Assembly: GCA_964550165.1 (NCBI GenBank)
Contig: CAZJYC010000007.1
Location: forward strand, 1 to 57,056
Origin: CAZJYC01 sp964550165
GTDB taxonomy: Bacteria; Acidobacteriota; Aminicenantia; Aminicenantales; Aminicenantaceae
Direction of reading: 5' to 3'
Length of the DNA stretch: 57,056 nucleotides
Position numbers and translations under genes: made by a program. The notes beneath the pieces are model-generated. The model was given only the letters and a program-made list of their open reading frames with translations, searched no databases and was not told the DNA's origin. Positions 7,690 through 16,097 of this stretch are shown piece after piece. Position 1 is the first letter of the stretch, and each line of letters starts with the position of its first letter.

Positions 7690-8910
7690 ATGAAATCATT
7701 ATTTGCCGATCTTATGAGGAACTTCGAAGGTTACACTATCGGAAAAACCTTGGCCTATTTGAGCGACCCAAAGATCATCTCTTTTGCCGGGGGCCTGCCC
7801 AGCAGCGATGTTTTTCCTTTAACTATTATCCAAACGGCGGCTGAAAAATCACTCAAGGAAAATGCAGCTCAGGTGCTTCAATATTCTCCCATCCCGGGAG
7901 AAAAGGATCTGATGGAAGCCATCATCGCTTATCTCAAGAAGGACGACATCCATATCAATTTGGAAAACATCATGATTACCACCTCCGGACAGCACGGCTT
8001 AGACCTGGTTGGAAGATTATTTCTCAATCCCAGGGATATTGTCGTCATTGACCTTCCGACATTTGGGGGCGCCTTGGCTTCTTTTGAGATGGAAGACGCC
8101 CGCTACATCGCCCGGGATATTGAAGCCGACGGTTCCGATATTGAAGGAATGGAAAAATCCATAGAAGAGAGCATCAACAAAGATAAAAAACCCAAATTCA
8201 TCTACGTTGTTCCGGATTTTCAGAATCCTTCAGGCATTACCATGAGCCTGGAAAAAAGACTGGCTCTCCTCGACTTGAGCAAAAAATACAGAATCCCTAT
8301 CGTCGAAGACAGCCCTTACCGGGAGTTGAGATACAGAGGAAAACACCTTCCCTCGCTTTATTCGCTGGACAAAAATGAGGGGAATGTCGTCGGTCTTTAT
8401 ACTTTTTCCAAGATCCTCTGTCCCGGGATTCGAGTCGGGTTCAACATCGGGCCCCCGCAAGTCATAGAAAAATTCTCTTTCATCAAGGGCGCCAATATCC
8501 TTAACACTCCAAAGTTGAATCAGGATATCTGTACGGCCTTCCTGAGAGAGTATGACCTGGATGCCCATTTCAAAAAAGTTGTCCAGTATTACAGGGAAAA
8601 GCTGAATTTCTTCCTCGAAGCCCTGGAGGAAAATTTCCCGGAGGATTTGGGTGTAAAATGGACAAAGCCAGAAGGAGGGCTTTTTCTCTGGATTACCGCA
8701 CCCCAAGAGATAAACACATTAAAGCTTTTTTACAGTGCCGTGGAGGAGAAGGTGGCTTTTGTGCCGGGGGAAGTTTTCTATCCTGAAGGATACCGAAAGT
8801 ACAACACCATGAGGATAAATTTTTCCTACCCCACAAAGGACGAGATTGTGGAAGGGGTCAAAAGACTTGGCTCTGTTGTCAAGAAATACAAGGCCGAGAA
8901 AAAAGCTTGA
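7690..8910 (+). CDS. PLP-dependent aminotransferase, class I (2-aminoadipate/aromatic type)
   Basis: Fold-type I aminotransferase of 406 residues, closest to the LysN/2-aminoadipate and KAT-like group. Visible landmarks are the N-terminal ISFAGGLPS, the cofactor-binding TTSGQHGLDLV (about 97-107), PDFQNPSG (about 177-184) with the Asn that contacts the PLP ring, EDSPYRELRY (about 206-215) and the Schiff-base lysine in YTFSK (about 240). The final Arg for the substrate carboxylate is in NTMRINFS. It likely exchanges amino groups between glutamate and an amino acid of this cluster; which one is not decided. A modest GAGG site precedes the ATG. Confidence 0.93.
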   Translation: MKSLFADLMRNFEGYTIGKTLAYLSDPKIISFAGGLPSSDVFPLTIIQTAAEKSLKENAAQVLQYSPIPGEKDLMEAIIAYLKKDDIHINLENIMITTSGQHGLDLVGRLFLNPRDIVVIDLPTFGGALASFEMEDARYIARDIEADGSDIEGMEKSIEESINKDKKPKFIYVVPDFQNPSGITMSLEKRLALLDLSKKYRIPIVEDSPYRELRYRGKHLPSLYSLDKNEGNVVGLYTFSKILCPGIRVGFNIGPPQVIEKFSFIKGANILNTPKLNQDICTAFLREYDLDAHFKKVVQYYREKLNFFLEALEENFPEDLGVKWTKPEGGLFLWITAPQEINTLKLFYSAVEEKVAFVPGEVFYPEGYRKYNTMRINFSYPTKDEIVEGVKRLGSVVKKYKAEKKA

Positions 8911-8934
8911 ATCTCACACACTGCGGGAGGAATC

Positions 8935-10341
8935 ATGGCGGAAAAGCGGAAATATAGTCCAGGTGTAATGAAGTATGTCAAAGAAGCGAAAAAATTTATC
9001 GAGCAAAGAAAAGCGCAGACAGTCCGCATCAAAAAACTCAAATTTGATACGATTGCCGTCCACGGGCTGTACACTGTAGAGGAAGCTTTACGTTTGAATC
9101 AGGGAGCTGTCATCGAGCCTCTCTATCTATCCACGGCTCAAGCCTACCGGGACTCTGACGAAATGGAGGCAGCTTTGGCCTATCTTATTCCCACCTGGTG
9201 CTACTCACGCTTCGCAAATCCGACCACTTACTACCTCGAATGGGCTCTTGCCTTGCTCGAAGGCTATCGGACGGGCTTTGACACCTCCTGTCTGGTCACA
9301 GCCTCCGGAATGTCAGCCCTGATGTTGGCTGTGGACTCGTTCCTGGTCAAGCAGAAGTCAGGTCCAGAAAAATTAAACTTTGTCTCTTCAATCCAGATCT
9401 ATGGGGGTACTTTTCAGCACTTTTCTGTAAGGAAAATGCAAGAACGCGGGATCGAAGTTCGCTGGATTGAACATCAGGAAGATGTCAAAGAGTGGAAATC
9501 CAGGATTGACGAGGACACCCGCTTCCTCTTCGCAGAGGCTCCGAGCAATCCGCAGCTTTCTTTCTGCGATGTCAAGGCTCTGGCTGATCTGGCTCATTCC
9601 TGGCAAATTCCCTTGATCATGGATTCCACCTGCGCCACGCCTGCTTTGATGCGGCCGATAGCCTACGGCGCGGACATCGTTATTCATTCCCTGACCAAAT
9701 CCATCACTTCAAGCGGACTGGCGATGGGAGGAGCATTGATCAGCCGCAAGCCCATCGTCACTAAGCTAAAAAACGACAATCCCCTTTTCAGAGAAAGCTT
9801 TGCTGAATATGTGAAATTCCTTCCTTACAGAGACACAGGCCCAGCAGCCGCACCCTTGAATGCGCTCTTCGCCCTCAACGACCTCCGCACTCTTCGTTCC
9901 AAGATGGATCTCCTCAGTCAGAATGCGGAAAAAGTCGCAGGATATCTCAGCCACCATCCCCGCGTTCAACAGGTGGATTATCTGGGGCTACCAAGCTTTT
10001 CTTACCACCAGCTGGCCAAAAAATACATGAAGCTCGTGGATTCAGACGACGGAAGGAGAAAGGAAATAAACCGGTACGGACATCTGCTCAGTTTCCGGGT
10101 GGATGGTCCCCCTCGAAATGCGCGCAAAGTTTTTGACAGGCTCAAGATTATCATCAGAGCGGGCGACTTGGGCCGGATTAAAAGTATCGCCACAATTCCG
10201 GCCATTTCCACTCACCTGCAGCAGGGAGAGGAGGCGCGCAACAAGGCTGATGTCCCGCCACAAATGATAAGGCTCTGCGTGGGCGCTGAGAATCCGGGCG
10301 ACATCATCGCTGATTTGGACCAGGCTCTCGCCTCTCTCTGA
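8935..10341 (+). CDS. Cys/Met metabolism PLP-dependent enzyme
   Basis: Member of the cystathionine gamma-synthase / methionine gamma-lyase / O-acylhomoserine sulfhydrylase family, 468 residues, about 50-70 longer than usual because of an N-terminal extension and an insertion. Seen are YSRFANPTTYYLE (about 83-95), TASGMSALM (about 122-130), MDSTCATP (about 227-234) and the PLP lysine in IHSLTKSITSSG (about 247-258). Given homoserine dehydrogenase at the head of the cluster, a role in O-acylhomoserine or methionine chemistry is a fair inference. Family members cannot be told apart by eye. It ends 3 bp from the convergent aldehyde dehydrogenase. Confidence 0.9.
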   Translation: MAEKRKYSPGVMKYVKEAKKFIEQRKAQTVRIKKLKFDTIAVHGLYTVEEALRLNQGAVIEPLYLSTAQAYRDSDEMEAALAYLIPTWCYSRFANPTTYYLEWALALLEGYRTGFDTSCLVTASGMSALMLAVDSFLVKQKSGPEKLNFVSSIQIYGGTFQHFSVRKMQERGIEVRWIEHQEDVKEWKSRIDEDTRFLFAEAPSNPQLSFCDVKALADLAHSWQIPLIMDSTCATPALMRPIAYGADIVIHSLTKSITSSGLAMGGALISRKPIVTKLKNDNPLFRESFAEYVKFLPYRDTGPAAAPLNALFALNDLRTLRSKMDLLSQNAEKVAGYLSHHPRVQQVDYLGLPSFSYHQLAKKYMKLVDSDDGRRKEINRYGHLLSFRVDGPPRNARKVFDRLKIIIRAGDLGRIKSIATIPAISTHLQQGEEARNKADVPPQMIRLCVGAENPGDIIADLDQALASL

Positions 10342-10344
10342 TCC

Positions 10345-11757
10345 TCAGAGGTTAAAACAGACAACTTTGGGCTCGGTCATCTCCAGCAGGGCGAATTTAA
10401 TCCCTTCCCGGCCGAGGCCGCTCCATTTGACGCCGCCGAAGGGCATCATGTCGATGCGGTAGTCGGTGGAATCGTTGACCATCACACCGCCGACATCGAG
10501 TTCCTTGATCGCCTTGAAGGCGTTGTCCAAAGAACGGGTGAAGATGGCACCGTGAAGGCCATATTTGACGCTGTTCGAAAGCTCAATCGCTTCGTCCAGA
10601 GAGGAAACTTTATAAAGATTGACCACTGGCCCGAAAACCTCCTCGCAGTTCAGCTTGGCAGCCTGGGGCATGTTTCTGAAAACCGTCGGCTCGAACAGAG
10701 TTCCTTTTCTTTTGCCCCCTGCCAGAAGCTCTGCTCCCTGAGCGATGGCCTCCTTGACCCATTCTTCAACCCGGGCCGCTTCTTCTTCAGTGATCATCGG
10801 ACCCATGTCTGTATCCTCATCGAGCTGAAATCCGACCTTCATCTTTTTTGTCCGCTGGACAAACATTCTCTCGAATTCATCGTAGACAGCCTCATGGATA
10901 TAAATACGCTGGACACCGATGCAGTTCTGTCCCACAGCCCAAAAAGCGCCTGAGACCGAAAGCTCCACGGCCTGGTTAAGGTCGGCATCATCCATGACAA
11001 TCACCGGAGAGTTCGATCCTAGCTCCATGCCAATCTTCTTCAGGCCTGCCTTTTTGACAATATCAAGACCCGCCTCGGTCCCTCCGGTGAAGGAAATCAT
11101 CCTTACCCTGGAGTCGGTGATTAAAGCGTCAGCGATTCTTGAGGCTCTGCCCGTGACAATGTTCAATATCTTCCAGGGAAGGCCTGCTTCGATCAGCGCC
11201 TCCCCCAACTTTAAAGCCGAAAGGGGAGTGAGGGTGGCCGGCTTGAGGACAACAGAATTTCCGCCGGCGATGGCCGGTCCAATTTTATGGGCCACCAAAT
11301 TTAAAGGGTCATTGAAAGGAGTGATGGCGACGATGATACCAATCGGGAAGCGGTAATAGTAGCCAAGCCTGTTTTCTGAGCCGACGCGGCTGTCAAAGGG
11401 AATGGTCTCACCGACGACTCTTCTGGCTTCTTCTGCTGAAATGGTGACCGTGTCGATGCAGCGGCTGACCTCTTTGCGTGCCTCGCGGATGGTCTTGCTG
11501 CCTTCGGTGGCGATGGTCCGGGCAAACTCTTGCTGGCGGCCTCTGATGATTTCTGCGGTTTTATAAAGGATCGCAACGCGCTGGTGAACAGGTAGATTGC
11601 GGTTGACCTTCAACCCTTCTTCTGCCGCTTTGAAGGCAGAGTCCACATCCTTCTTATCCCCGGAAGGGACGGTATCGATCAATTCACCATTAAAAGGATT
11701 GCGGACCTCGATTGTCTCGGCCTTATCAATCCATTTTTCACCGATAAGCATTTTCAT
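10345..11757 (-). CDS. NAD(P)-dependent aldehyde dehydrogenase
   Basis: Aldehyde dehydrogenase superfamily enzyme, 470 residues, close in style to lactaldehyde / non-phosphorylating glyceraldehyde-3-phosphate dehydrogenases of anaerobes and archaea. The general base E245 is in MELGSNSP, the nucleophile C279 in GQNC, and the cofactor motif is SFTGGTEAG (about 222-230). The C-terminal MPFGGVKWSGLGREG signature is present. It oxidises an aldehyde to a free acid; the substrate is not determined. It converges on the PLP lyase and could act on an aldehyde from the same pathway. It has its own promoter and a palindrome in the leader. Confidence 0.93.
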   Translation of the reverse strand: MKMLIGEKWIDKAETIEVRNPFNGELIDTVPSGDKKDVDSAFKAAEEGLKVNRNLPVHQRVAILYKTAEIIRGRQQEFARTIATEGSKTIREARKEVSRCIDTVTISAEEARRVVGETIPFDSRVGSENRLGYYYRFPIGIIVAITPFNDPLNLVAHKIGPAIAGGNSVVLKPATLTPLSALKLGEALIEAGLPWKILNIVTGRASRIADALITDSRVRMISFTGGTEAGLDIVKKAGLKKIGMELGSNSPVIVMDDADLNQAVELSVSGAFWAVGQNCIGVQRIYIHEAVYDEFERMFVQRTKKMKVGFQLDEDTDMGPMITEEEAARVEEWVKEAIAQGAELLAGGKRKGTLFEPTVFRNMPQAAKLNCEEVFGPVVNLYKVSSLDEAIELSNSVKYGLHGAIFTRSLDNAFKAIKELDVGGVMVNDSTDYRIDMMPFGGVKWSGLGREGIKFALLEMTEPKVVCFNL

Positions 11758-11792
11758 CGGATATCCTCCGTGTTAATTGATGGTCTGAGCTA

Positions 11793-11809
11793 TGTTAAGC
11801 GCTTGAACA
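11793..11809 (-). promoter_or_regulatory. Palindromic operator candidate in the aldehyde dehydrogenase leader
   Basis: TGTTAAGCGCTTGAACA is a near-palindrome around AAGCGCTT with TGTT/AACA ends. It lies between the predicted start of transcription and the ATG, a position suited to repression. Confidence 0.35.
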
Positions 11810-11875
11810 TCAGCAAATCTTGTTGAGCAGAGGCAGAACAAGATGCGGTTTTGAATGATCATTTTCTGCCGCTCT

Positions 11876-11904
11876 ATATTAGTGCAATCCAACCTCAATT
11901 TCAA
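11876..11904 (-). promoter_or_regulatory. Sigma70-type promoter for the aldehyde dehydrogenase
   Basis: On the minus strand TTGAAA (plus 11899-11904) and TAATAT (plus 11876-11881) with exactly 17 bp between them, giving a leader of about 110 bases. The 500-bp gap 11758-12259 holds this promoter, the palindromic element and the murA promoter; no gene is seen in it. Confidence 0.6.
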
Positions 11905-12024
11905 TAAAAAGGCTCGCGTCAAGCGGCTTGATGAGAAGAAAAACAACTTCTCTCAAGAAGAATCCACAAATCCGTGGCATGATTTTCCATAACAGAAAAA
12001 AATTGCCTGCCCCCTATTTTAGGA

Positions 12025-12203
12025 AGCATCTTTTTTTCCGTGATGAGGAAAAATATTTGATAGAGAGAGGAACGGAGGCGCTGGTTTCCGTCCCTCCGAA
12101 GCCCATGGTGGTGGGTGGGAGGGTCTTTGGCGAGGAGGGATGGAAACCAGCACTGTGAGAGTCAGCTTTTATCATCATATGCCCTCACGGAAAAAAAGAT
12201 GCT
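12025..12203 (+). repeat. Palindromic MITE-like element, copy 2 (179 bp)
   Basis: Second copy of the element at 1845-2022, in the same orientation relative to the downstream gene. Outer arms are AGCATCTTTTTTTCCGTGA and TCACGGAAAAAAAGATGCT, a perfect 19-bp inverted repeat here. Bases 12080-12156 are identical to the core of copy 1. The G-rich loop is at 12107-12123. It ends 19 bp before the murA -35 box. A 76-codon frame crossing it (11928-12158) has no counterpart in copy 1, which carries an in-frame stop, so it is not called. Confidence 0.85.
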
Positions 12204-12222
12204 AACCCCCTTTTATCGCAGG

Positions 12223-12251
12223 TTGAATTTTGGGCATCATTCCTTTAGAAT
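12223..12251 (+). promoter_or_regulatory. Promoter for murA, implying a leaderless or near-leaderless mRNA
   Basis: TTGAAT (12223-12228) and TAGAAT (12246-12251), 17 bp apart. The murA ATG is at 12260, only 8 bases after the -10 box, so transcription should start at or next to the start codon. Confidence 0.6.
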
Positions 12252-12259
12252 GAGGGCAC

Positions 12260-13525
12260 ATGGAAAAGATCAAAATCTCCGGGAAAAATAACCTTCGGCT
12301 AAGAGGGAAAGTTAAGATCAGCGGAGCCAAGAACGCTGTTCTGCCCGCCATCGCTGCCTGCCTTCTGTCCAGAGAAAAGGTTCGCCTGAAAAATGTCCCT
12401 CTCGTTAAAGATGTCTTCACCATACTGACTCTTATGAAAGAGCTCGGAGCCAGCTGTCAATTGAAAAAAAATTCTCTCTCCATCCAGGTCAAAAAACTTA
12501 GGTCCGATGAAGCATCCTACAAATTGGTCCGGGCCATGAGGGCGTCGATCCTGGTCTTGGGCCCGCTTCTGGCACGCTTTGGCAAAGCCGTGGTGGCTCT
12601 GCCAGGCGGCTGTGCCATAGGGTCCCGTCCCATCGACCTCCATATCCACGGATTAGAAAAATTGGGAGCTTCGATAAGCCTGGAACACGGTTATATCAAC
12701 GCCGAAGCCAAAAAGCTTAGAGGGTCAGTGGTAGAATTTGAAAAGAGAACAGTCGGGGGAACAGAAAATCTGGTGATGGCAGCTACTTTAGCCCAGGGCG
12801 AGACTGTTTTAAAAAATTGTGCTCTGGAGCCAGAGGTGGCCAACCTCTGCGAACTTCTGATGAAAATGGGAGCCAAGATCGATGGAATCGGTGAGGAGAC
12901 TATCCGCGTCAAAGGTGTCAGCGAGCTCGGAGGCGCAAACCACGAAATCATTCCCGACCGCATCGAGGCCGGAACTTTCCTTGTGGCTGGAGCCTTAACC
13001 AAAGGAGATATTATCCTTACCCACGCTCGGCCCGGCCACCTCCACACGATCATAGAAAAAATGCGCTACTCAGGCGCAAAGATAGAAACGCTCGACGACC
13101 GCACCCTCCGAGTTATCGGGAGCGAGGAGATCAAGCCTCAAGATGTCACGACCTCCCCCTACCCTGGATTTCCGACAGACATGCAGGCCCAGTTTATTGT
13201 CCTGATGACACAGGCTTCCGGGACATCGATCATCACCGAGACCATTTTCGACAGAAGGTTCTCCCACATCAACGAACTCCTTCGCCTTGGCGCCAACATC
13301 GAGGTCTCTGGGGATAAGGCCAGAGTGAAAGGCAAAACGCCGCTCTCGGGGGCGGAGACCATAGCCACGGATTTGCGCGCTTCGGCGTCTTTGGTTCTCG
13401 CGGGATTGATCGCCAACGGAGAAACCATCATCAACGATGTCGAACATCTGGATCGCGGTTATGAAAAACTAGAAGACAAGCTCAAATCCCTGGGCGCTAG
13501 GATCGAAAGAATAAGAAACAAATAA
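12260..13525 (+). CDS. murA: UDP-N-acetylglucosamine 1-carboxyvinyltransferase
   Basis: MurA transfers enolpyruvate from phosphoenolpyruvate to UDP-GlcNAc, the first committed step of peptidoglycan synthesis, in the cytoplasm. The 421-residue product has the family length and inside-out alpha/beta barrel repeats. The substrate motif is SGAKNAVLPA with K24 and N25. The catalytic cysteine that fosfomycin alkylates is C118 in LPGGCAIGSRP. The C-terminal DLRASASLVLAGL region is intact. The start is fixed by the family N-terminus. It is followed after 16 bases by a HIT gene; murB lies 2.5 kb away on the other strand. Confidence 0.97.
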   Translation: MEKIKISGKNNLRLRGKVKISGAKNAVLPAIAACLLSREKVRLKNVPLVKDVFTILTLMKELGASCQLKKNSLSIQVKKLRSDEASYKLVRAMRASILVLGPLLARFGKAVVALPGGCAIGSRPIDLHIHGLEKLGASISLEHGYINAEAKKLRGSVVEFEKRTVGGTENLVMAATLAQGETVLKNCALEPEVANLCELLMKMGAKIDGIGEETIRVKGVSELGGANHEIIPDRIEAGTFLVAGALTKGDIILTHARPGHLHTIIEKMRYSGAKIETLDDRTLRVIGSEEIKPQDVTTSPYPGFPTDMQAQFIVLMTQASGTSIITETIFDRRFSHINELLRLGANIEVSGDKARVKGKTPLSGAETIATDLRASASLVLAGLIANGETIINDVEHLDRGYEKLEDKLKSLGARIERIRNK

Positions 13526-13541
13526 AAAAAAGAGGCCAGAA

Positions 13542-13886
13542 ATAGAGGATTGCATTTTCTGCAGGATCGCAAACAAAGAGGTCCCGGCAAATATTGTCTC
13601 TGAAGATGAGACAATGGTCGCCTTTCACGATATAAGGCCCAAGGCGCCGGTCCATATCCTTCTCATTCCCAAGGAGCACTTTGCTTCGCTCAACGAAATT
13701 CCCGAAGAAAAAAAAGACATCTTAGGCCACATCCTGCTCAAGGCATGCCAGATTGCCAGGGAACAAGGAATCGCGGAAACCGGATACAGGATCGTCCTCA
13801 ACACGGCCAGAGATTCGGGTCAGCAGGTTTTTCACATTCACTTCCACCTTTTGGGTGGAAGACAGATGCACTGGCCTCCAGGCTAG
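13542..13886 (+). CDS. HIT family (HinT-like) nucleotide hydrolase with apparent AUA start
   Basis: Histidine-triad nucleotide-binding protein of the HinT branch, which hydrolyses AMP-linked substrates such as adenosine phosphoramidates. The catalytic histidine triad is HIHFHLL near the C-terminus, and the CIFC zinc-binding pair is at the N-terminus. The first ATG in frame (13614) would remove that CIFC region and 24 residues that align with the family. Upstream the frame is open only to a stop at 13512-13514 and has no ATG, GTG or TTG; ATA at 13542, after AGAGG, gives the family's usual 114 residues and the usual first residues. Either AUA is the start or a base is wrong. Confidence 0.85.
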   Translation: MEDCIFCRIANKEVPANIVSEDETMVAFHDIRPKAPVHILLIPKEHFASLNEIPEEKKDILGHILLKACQIAREQGIAETGYRIVLNTARDSGQQVFHIHFHLLGGRQMHWPPG

Positions 13887-14071
13887 TCCTCATGGCAAGC
13901 TAATATTTGGCTTTATGCTTAAAGCTTTTTTTGCGAGATAGATCTTATGGTTCTCTTCCTTTTGTATGGATTATTTGGAAACGACCTGAACGGACATCGC
14001 TCCAGTCGGATTTTTCACGCCATTCCCTCACAGAATGGAAGAGAATCGATTTTATGAAGGAGGTAAGGGCT

Positions 14072-14725
14072 ATGCAAATCACCTGGCTAGGACACTCCGG
14101 AGTAAAAATCAAAGGTTCAAAAACCGTGTACGTCGACCCCTTTTTAACCGGGAATCCTGCTGCTTCCACAACTCCTGATGAAATTACCGAAGCGGACGTT
14201 GTCATCGTGACTCATTATCACGGCGACCATCTCGGTGACGCATTTTTCATCTGCAAGAAAACAGGCGCCACTCTCGTGGGCATCCATGAGATAGCGGTCG
14301 AGGCTCAAGAAAATGGAATAATGGCTGAAGGGATGAACATCGGGGGGACTGTTGAAGCAAAAGGGGTGAAGGTTCACATGGTCCAGGCTCTTCATTCTGC
14401 TGAAAAAGGCGACCCGGCAGGAGTGGTGATCGAAATGGATGGGAAAAAAATCTACCATGCCGGTGATACAGGATTGACCTATGACATGAAGCTCATCGGC
14501 GAGTTCTTCAAGCCTGACCTGAGTTTTCTTCCCATCGGCGACCGGTACACCATGGGCATTCCCTCAGCTGCCAAGGCCGTGGAGTTTATCCAGAGCAAAA
14601 AGGTCATTCCCGTTCATTACAACACTTTTCCCATTGTCAGTGCCGACCCTCAAGAGTTCAAGAAAAGAGTCGGCAGCCGGGCTGAGGTCATCATCCTCAA
14701 GCCTGGCGAATCGTACACGCTCTAG
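14072..14725 (+). CDS. Metal-dependent hydrolase, UPF0173 / UlaG-like metallo-beta-lactamase fold
   Basis: Metallo-beta-lactamase superfamily hydrolase of 217 residues in the UPF0173/UlaG-like group. Motifs: MQITWLGHSG at the N-terminus, the zinc site THYHGDHLG (about 47-55), HSAEKGDPAG (about 110-119), the bridging Asp in HAGDTGLTYD (about 133-142) and the last histidine in VIPVHYNTFP. The start at 14072 is chosen because GAAGGAGG precedes it by 8 bases; the frame stays open further upstream but that part shows no family similarity. The natural substrate of this group is unknown. Confidence 0.9.
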   Translation: MQITWLGHSGVKIKGSKTVYVDPFLTGNPAASTTPDEITEADVVIVTHYHGDHLGDAFFICKKTGATLVGIHEIAVEAQENGIMAEGMNIGGTVEAKGVKVHMVQALHSAEKGDPAGVVIEMDGKKIYHAGDTGLTYDMKLIGEFFKPDLSFLPIGDRYTMGIPSAAKAVEFIQSKKVIPVHYNTFPIVSADPQEFKKRVGSRAEVIILKPGESYTL

Positions 14726-14751
14726 ACAGATCGCGTGTTTTAGTTGATGCC

Positions 14752-15231
14752 GTGCCTTACCTAATCGACGGTAACAATTTCCTCGGGCATATCTCTCCCT
14801 CAAGCCTCAGAGATCCCCGAAGCAGGAAAAATCTAATCTCCAGGCTGCTCGTTTTTCAGAAAAGAAAAAGAACAAGGGTCCTGGTCGTCTTTGACGGAAC
14901 TCCAGATCTTGATTCAAGCGACAAAAAGCACCAGAAAAAAAAGTTCTCGATTATTTATCCTCCCCCGGGCGAGAAAGCTGACGGAACAATCAAAGAAATC
15001 ATCTCAACCCAAACAGATTTAAGGAGATTCTTCGTGGTCAGCTCAGACCGTGAAATAAGAAGCTTCGCCAGGGCAAAAGGTGCAAAATCGCTGAGCTCGA
15101 AGGAGTTTAGCCGGGAGCTCAAAGCCGCCCTGAAAGAAGACAAGAGTCTTCAAGATCTCGAAAAAAAAGTCAAAAGCCTTTCTCCTCTTGAAGTGGATCA
15201 TTGGCTCAAGATTTTTAAAGGCAAGAAATGA
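14752..15231 (+). CDS. YacP-like NYN domain protein (predicted RNase)
   Basis: NYN (PIN-like) domain protein of 159 residues with GTG start. Acidic residues placed as in the family: D6 and N8/N9 in LIDGNNFLG, VVFDGTPD (about 45-52), FVVSSDREIRSFA (about 94-106). YacP-type proteins are predicted metal-dependent ribonucleases (Rae1 in Bacillus is one). The charged Lys-rich surface fits nucleic acid binding. The stop overlaps the start of the next gene (ATGATGG), so the two are translationally coupled. Confidence 0.8.
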   Translation: MPYLIDGNNFLGHISPSSLRDPRSRKNLISRLLVFQKRKRTRVLVVFDGTPDLDSSDKKHQKKKFSIIYPPPGEKADGTIKEIISTQTDLRRFFVVSSDREIRSFARAKGAKSLSSKEFSRELKAALKEDKSLQDLEKKVKSLSPLEVDHWLKIFKGKK

Positions 15232-16097
15232 TGGATGTTGCTATTATCGGGGCCGGAAGGCTCGGAACATCACTGGCCTTGGCCCTTTCTAAAAAAGGAT
15301 ACAGCATAAAAGCCCTCTCCTGCAGGACGCAGCCCTCAGCCCAAGAAAGCAGGCGAATCATCGGCGAAGGTAAGGCACTGATGGATAACGTCCGGGCAGC
15401 CAAACTCGGAAATCTGGTCATTCTGTCTTTGCCGGATGGGGAGATAGCCAGAGTCGCCAAGGAGCTTGCATGCTCAGATATCTGTTGGGATCAAAAGTAT
15501 GTTTTTCACTGCTCAGGACTTCTCCCCTCGACAGTCCTAAAACCTTTAAAAATCAGAGGAGCCTTGACGGCTTCCGTTCATCCCATCCAATCCTTTTCAA
15601 AGAAAAAAACCGATCCCGAGCATTTCAAGAACATTTATTTCGGTCTAGAGGGCTACGATAAGGCTCTGGCTTTGGCTCGTAAAATGGTTCAACAGCTCGG
15701 CGGACAGCCTTTAGTTGTCCGCGCAAAAGACAAGGCTCTCTATCATGCAGCCTGCAGTGTCGCTTCGAATTTTCTTGTCGTCCTGCTGGATATGGCCGTT
15801 TCCTTGCTCAGGCTCGCCGGAATTGACGAAGGAAAGGCTCTTCAGGTTCTTCTTCCTTTAATGCAAGGGACTTTACACAATGTAAAAAAATTTGACATAA
15901 CGTCTTCTCTGACCGGACCCGTCATTCGAAGCGACCAAGAATCCGTTCAAAGGCATCTCAGGGCCCTGAAAAAATTCCGTTCTTTCGAGAAGACATACCG
16001 AAGGCTGGCAGCTCAAACCCTGGAAATGGCGGAAAAAGAAAAGCGGCTAACCTCTCAAGACATCAGGGCAATGAAGAATCTGCTCGAAGGAAAATAA
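15228..16097 (+). CDS. Rossmann-like and DUF2520 domain protein
   Basis: 289-residue protein with an N-terminal NAD(P)-binding Rossmann domain (VAIIGAGRLGTSLA, about 4-17) and a C-terminal helical DUF2520 domain that resembles the dimerisation domain of ProC/6-phosphogluconate dehydrogenase-like enzymes. Signature stretches are VFHCSGLLPS (about 91-100), SVHPIQSFS (about 116-124) and AACSVASNFLV (about 170-180). No reaction is known for the family; it is often found near panB/panC or NYN genes. Its last 35 bases overlap the end of the convergent murB. Confidence 0.88.
   Translation: MMDVAIIGAGRLGTSLALALSKKGYSIKALSCRTQPSAQESRRIIGEGKALMDNVRAAKLGNLVILSLPDGEIARVAKELACSDICWDQKYVFHCSGLLPSTVLKPLKIRGALTASVHPIQSFSKKKTDPEHFKNIYFGLEGYDKALALARKMVQQLGGQPLVVRAKDKALYHAACSVASNFLVVLLDMAVSLLRLAGIDEGKALQVLLPLMQGTLHNVKKFDITSSLTGPVIRSDQESVQRHLRALKKFRSFEKTYRRLAAQTLEMAEKEKRLTSQDIRAMKNLLEGK

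Noticed and set aside
11928..12158. 76-codon plus-strand reading frame ending in the repeat
   Set aside because: Copy 1 of the element has an in-frame stop at the matching place and the upstream part has no ribosome site or similarity.
13907..14071. Upstream extension of the metallo-hydrolase frame
   Set aside because: No family similarity; the ATG at 14072 has a strong ribosome site and the family N-terminus.
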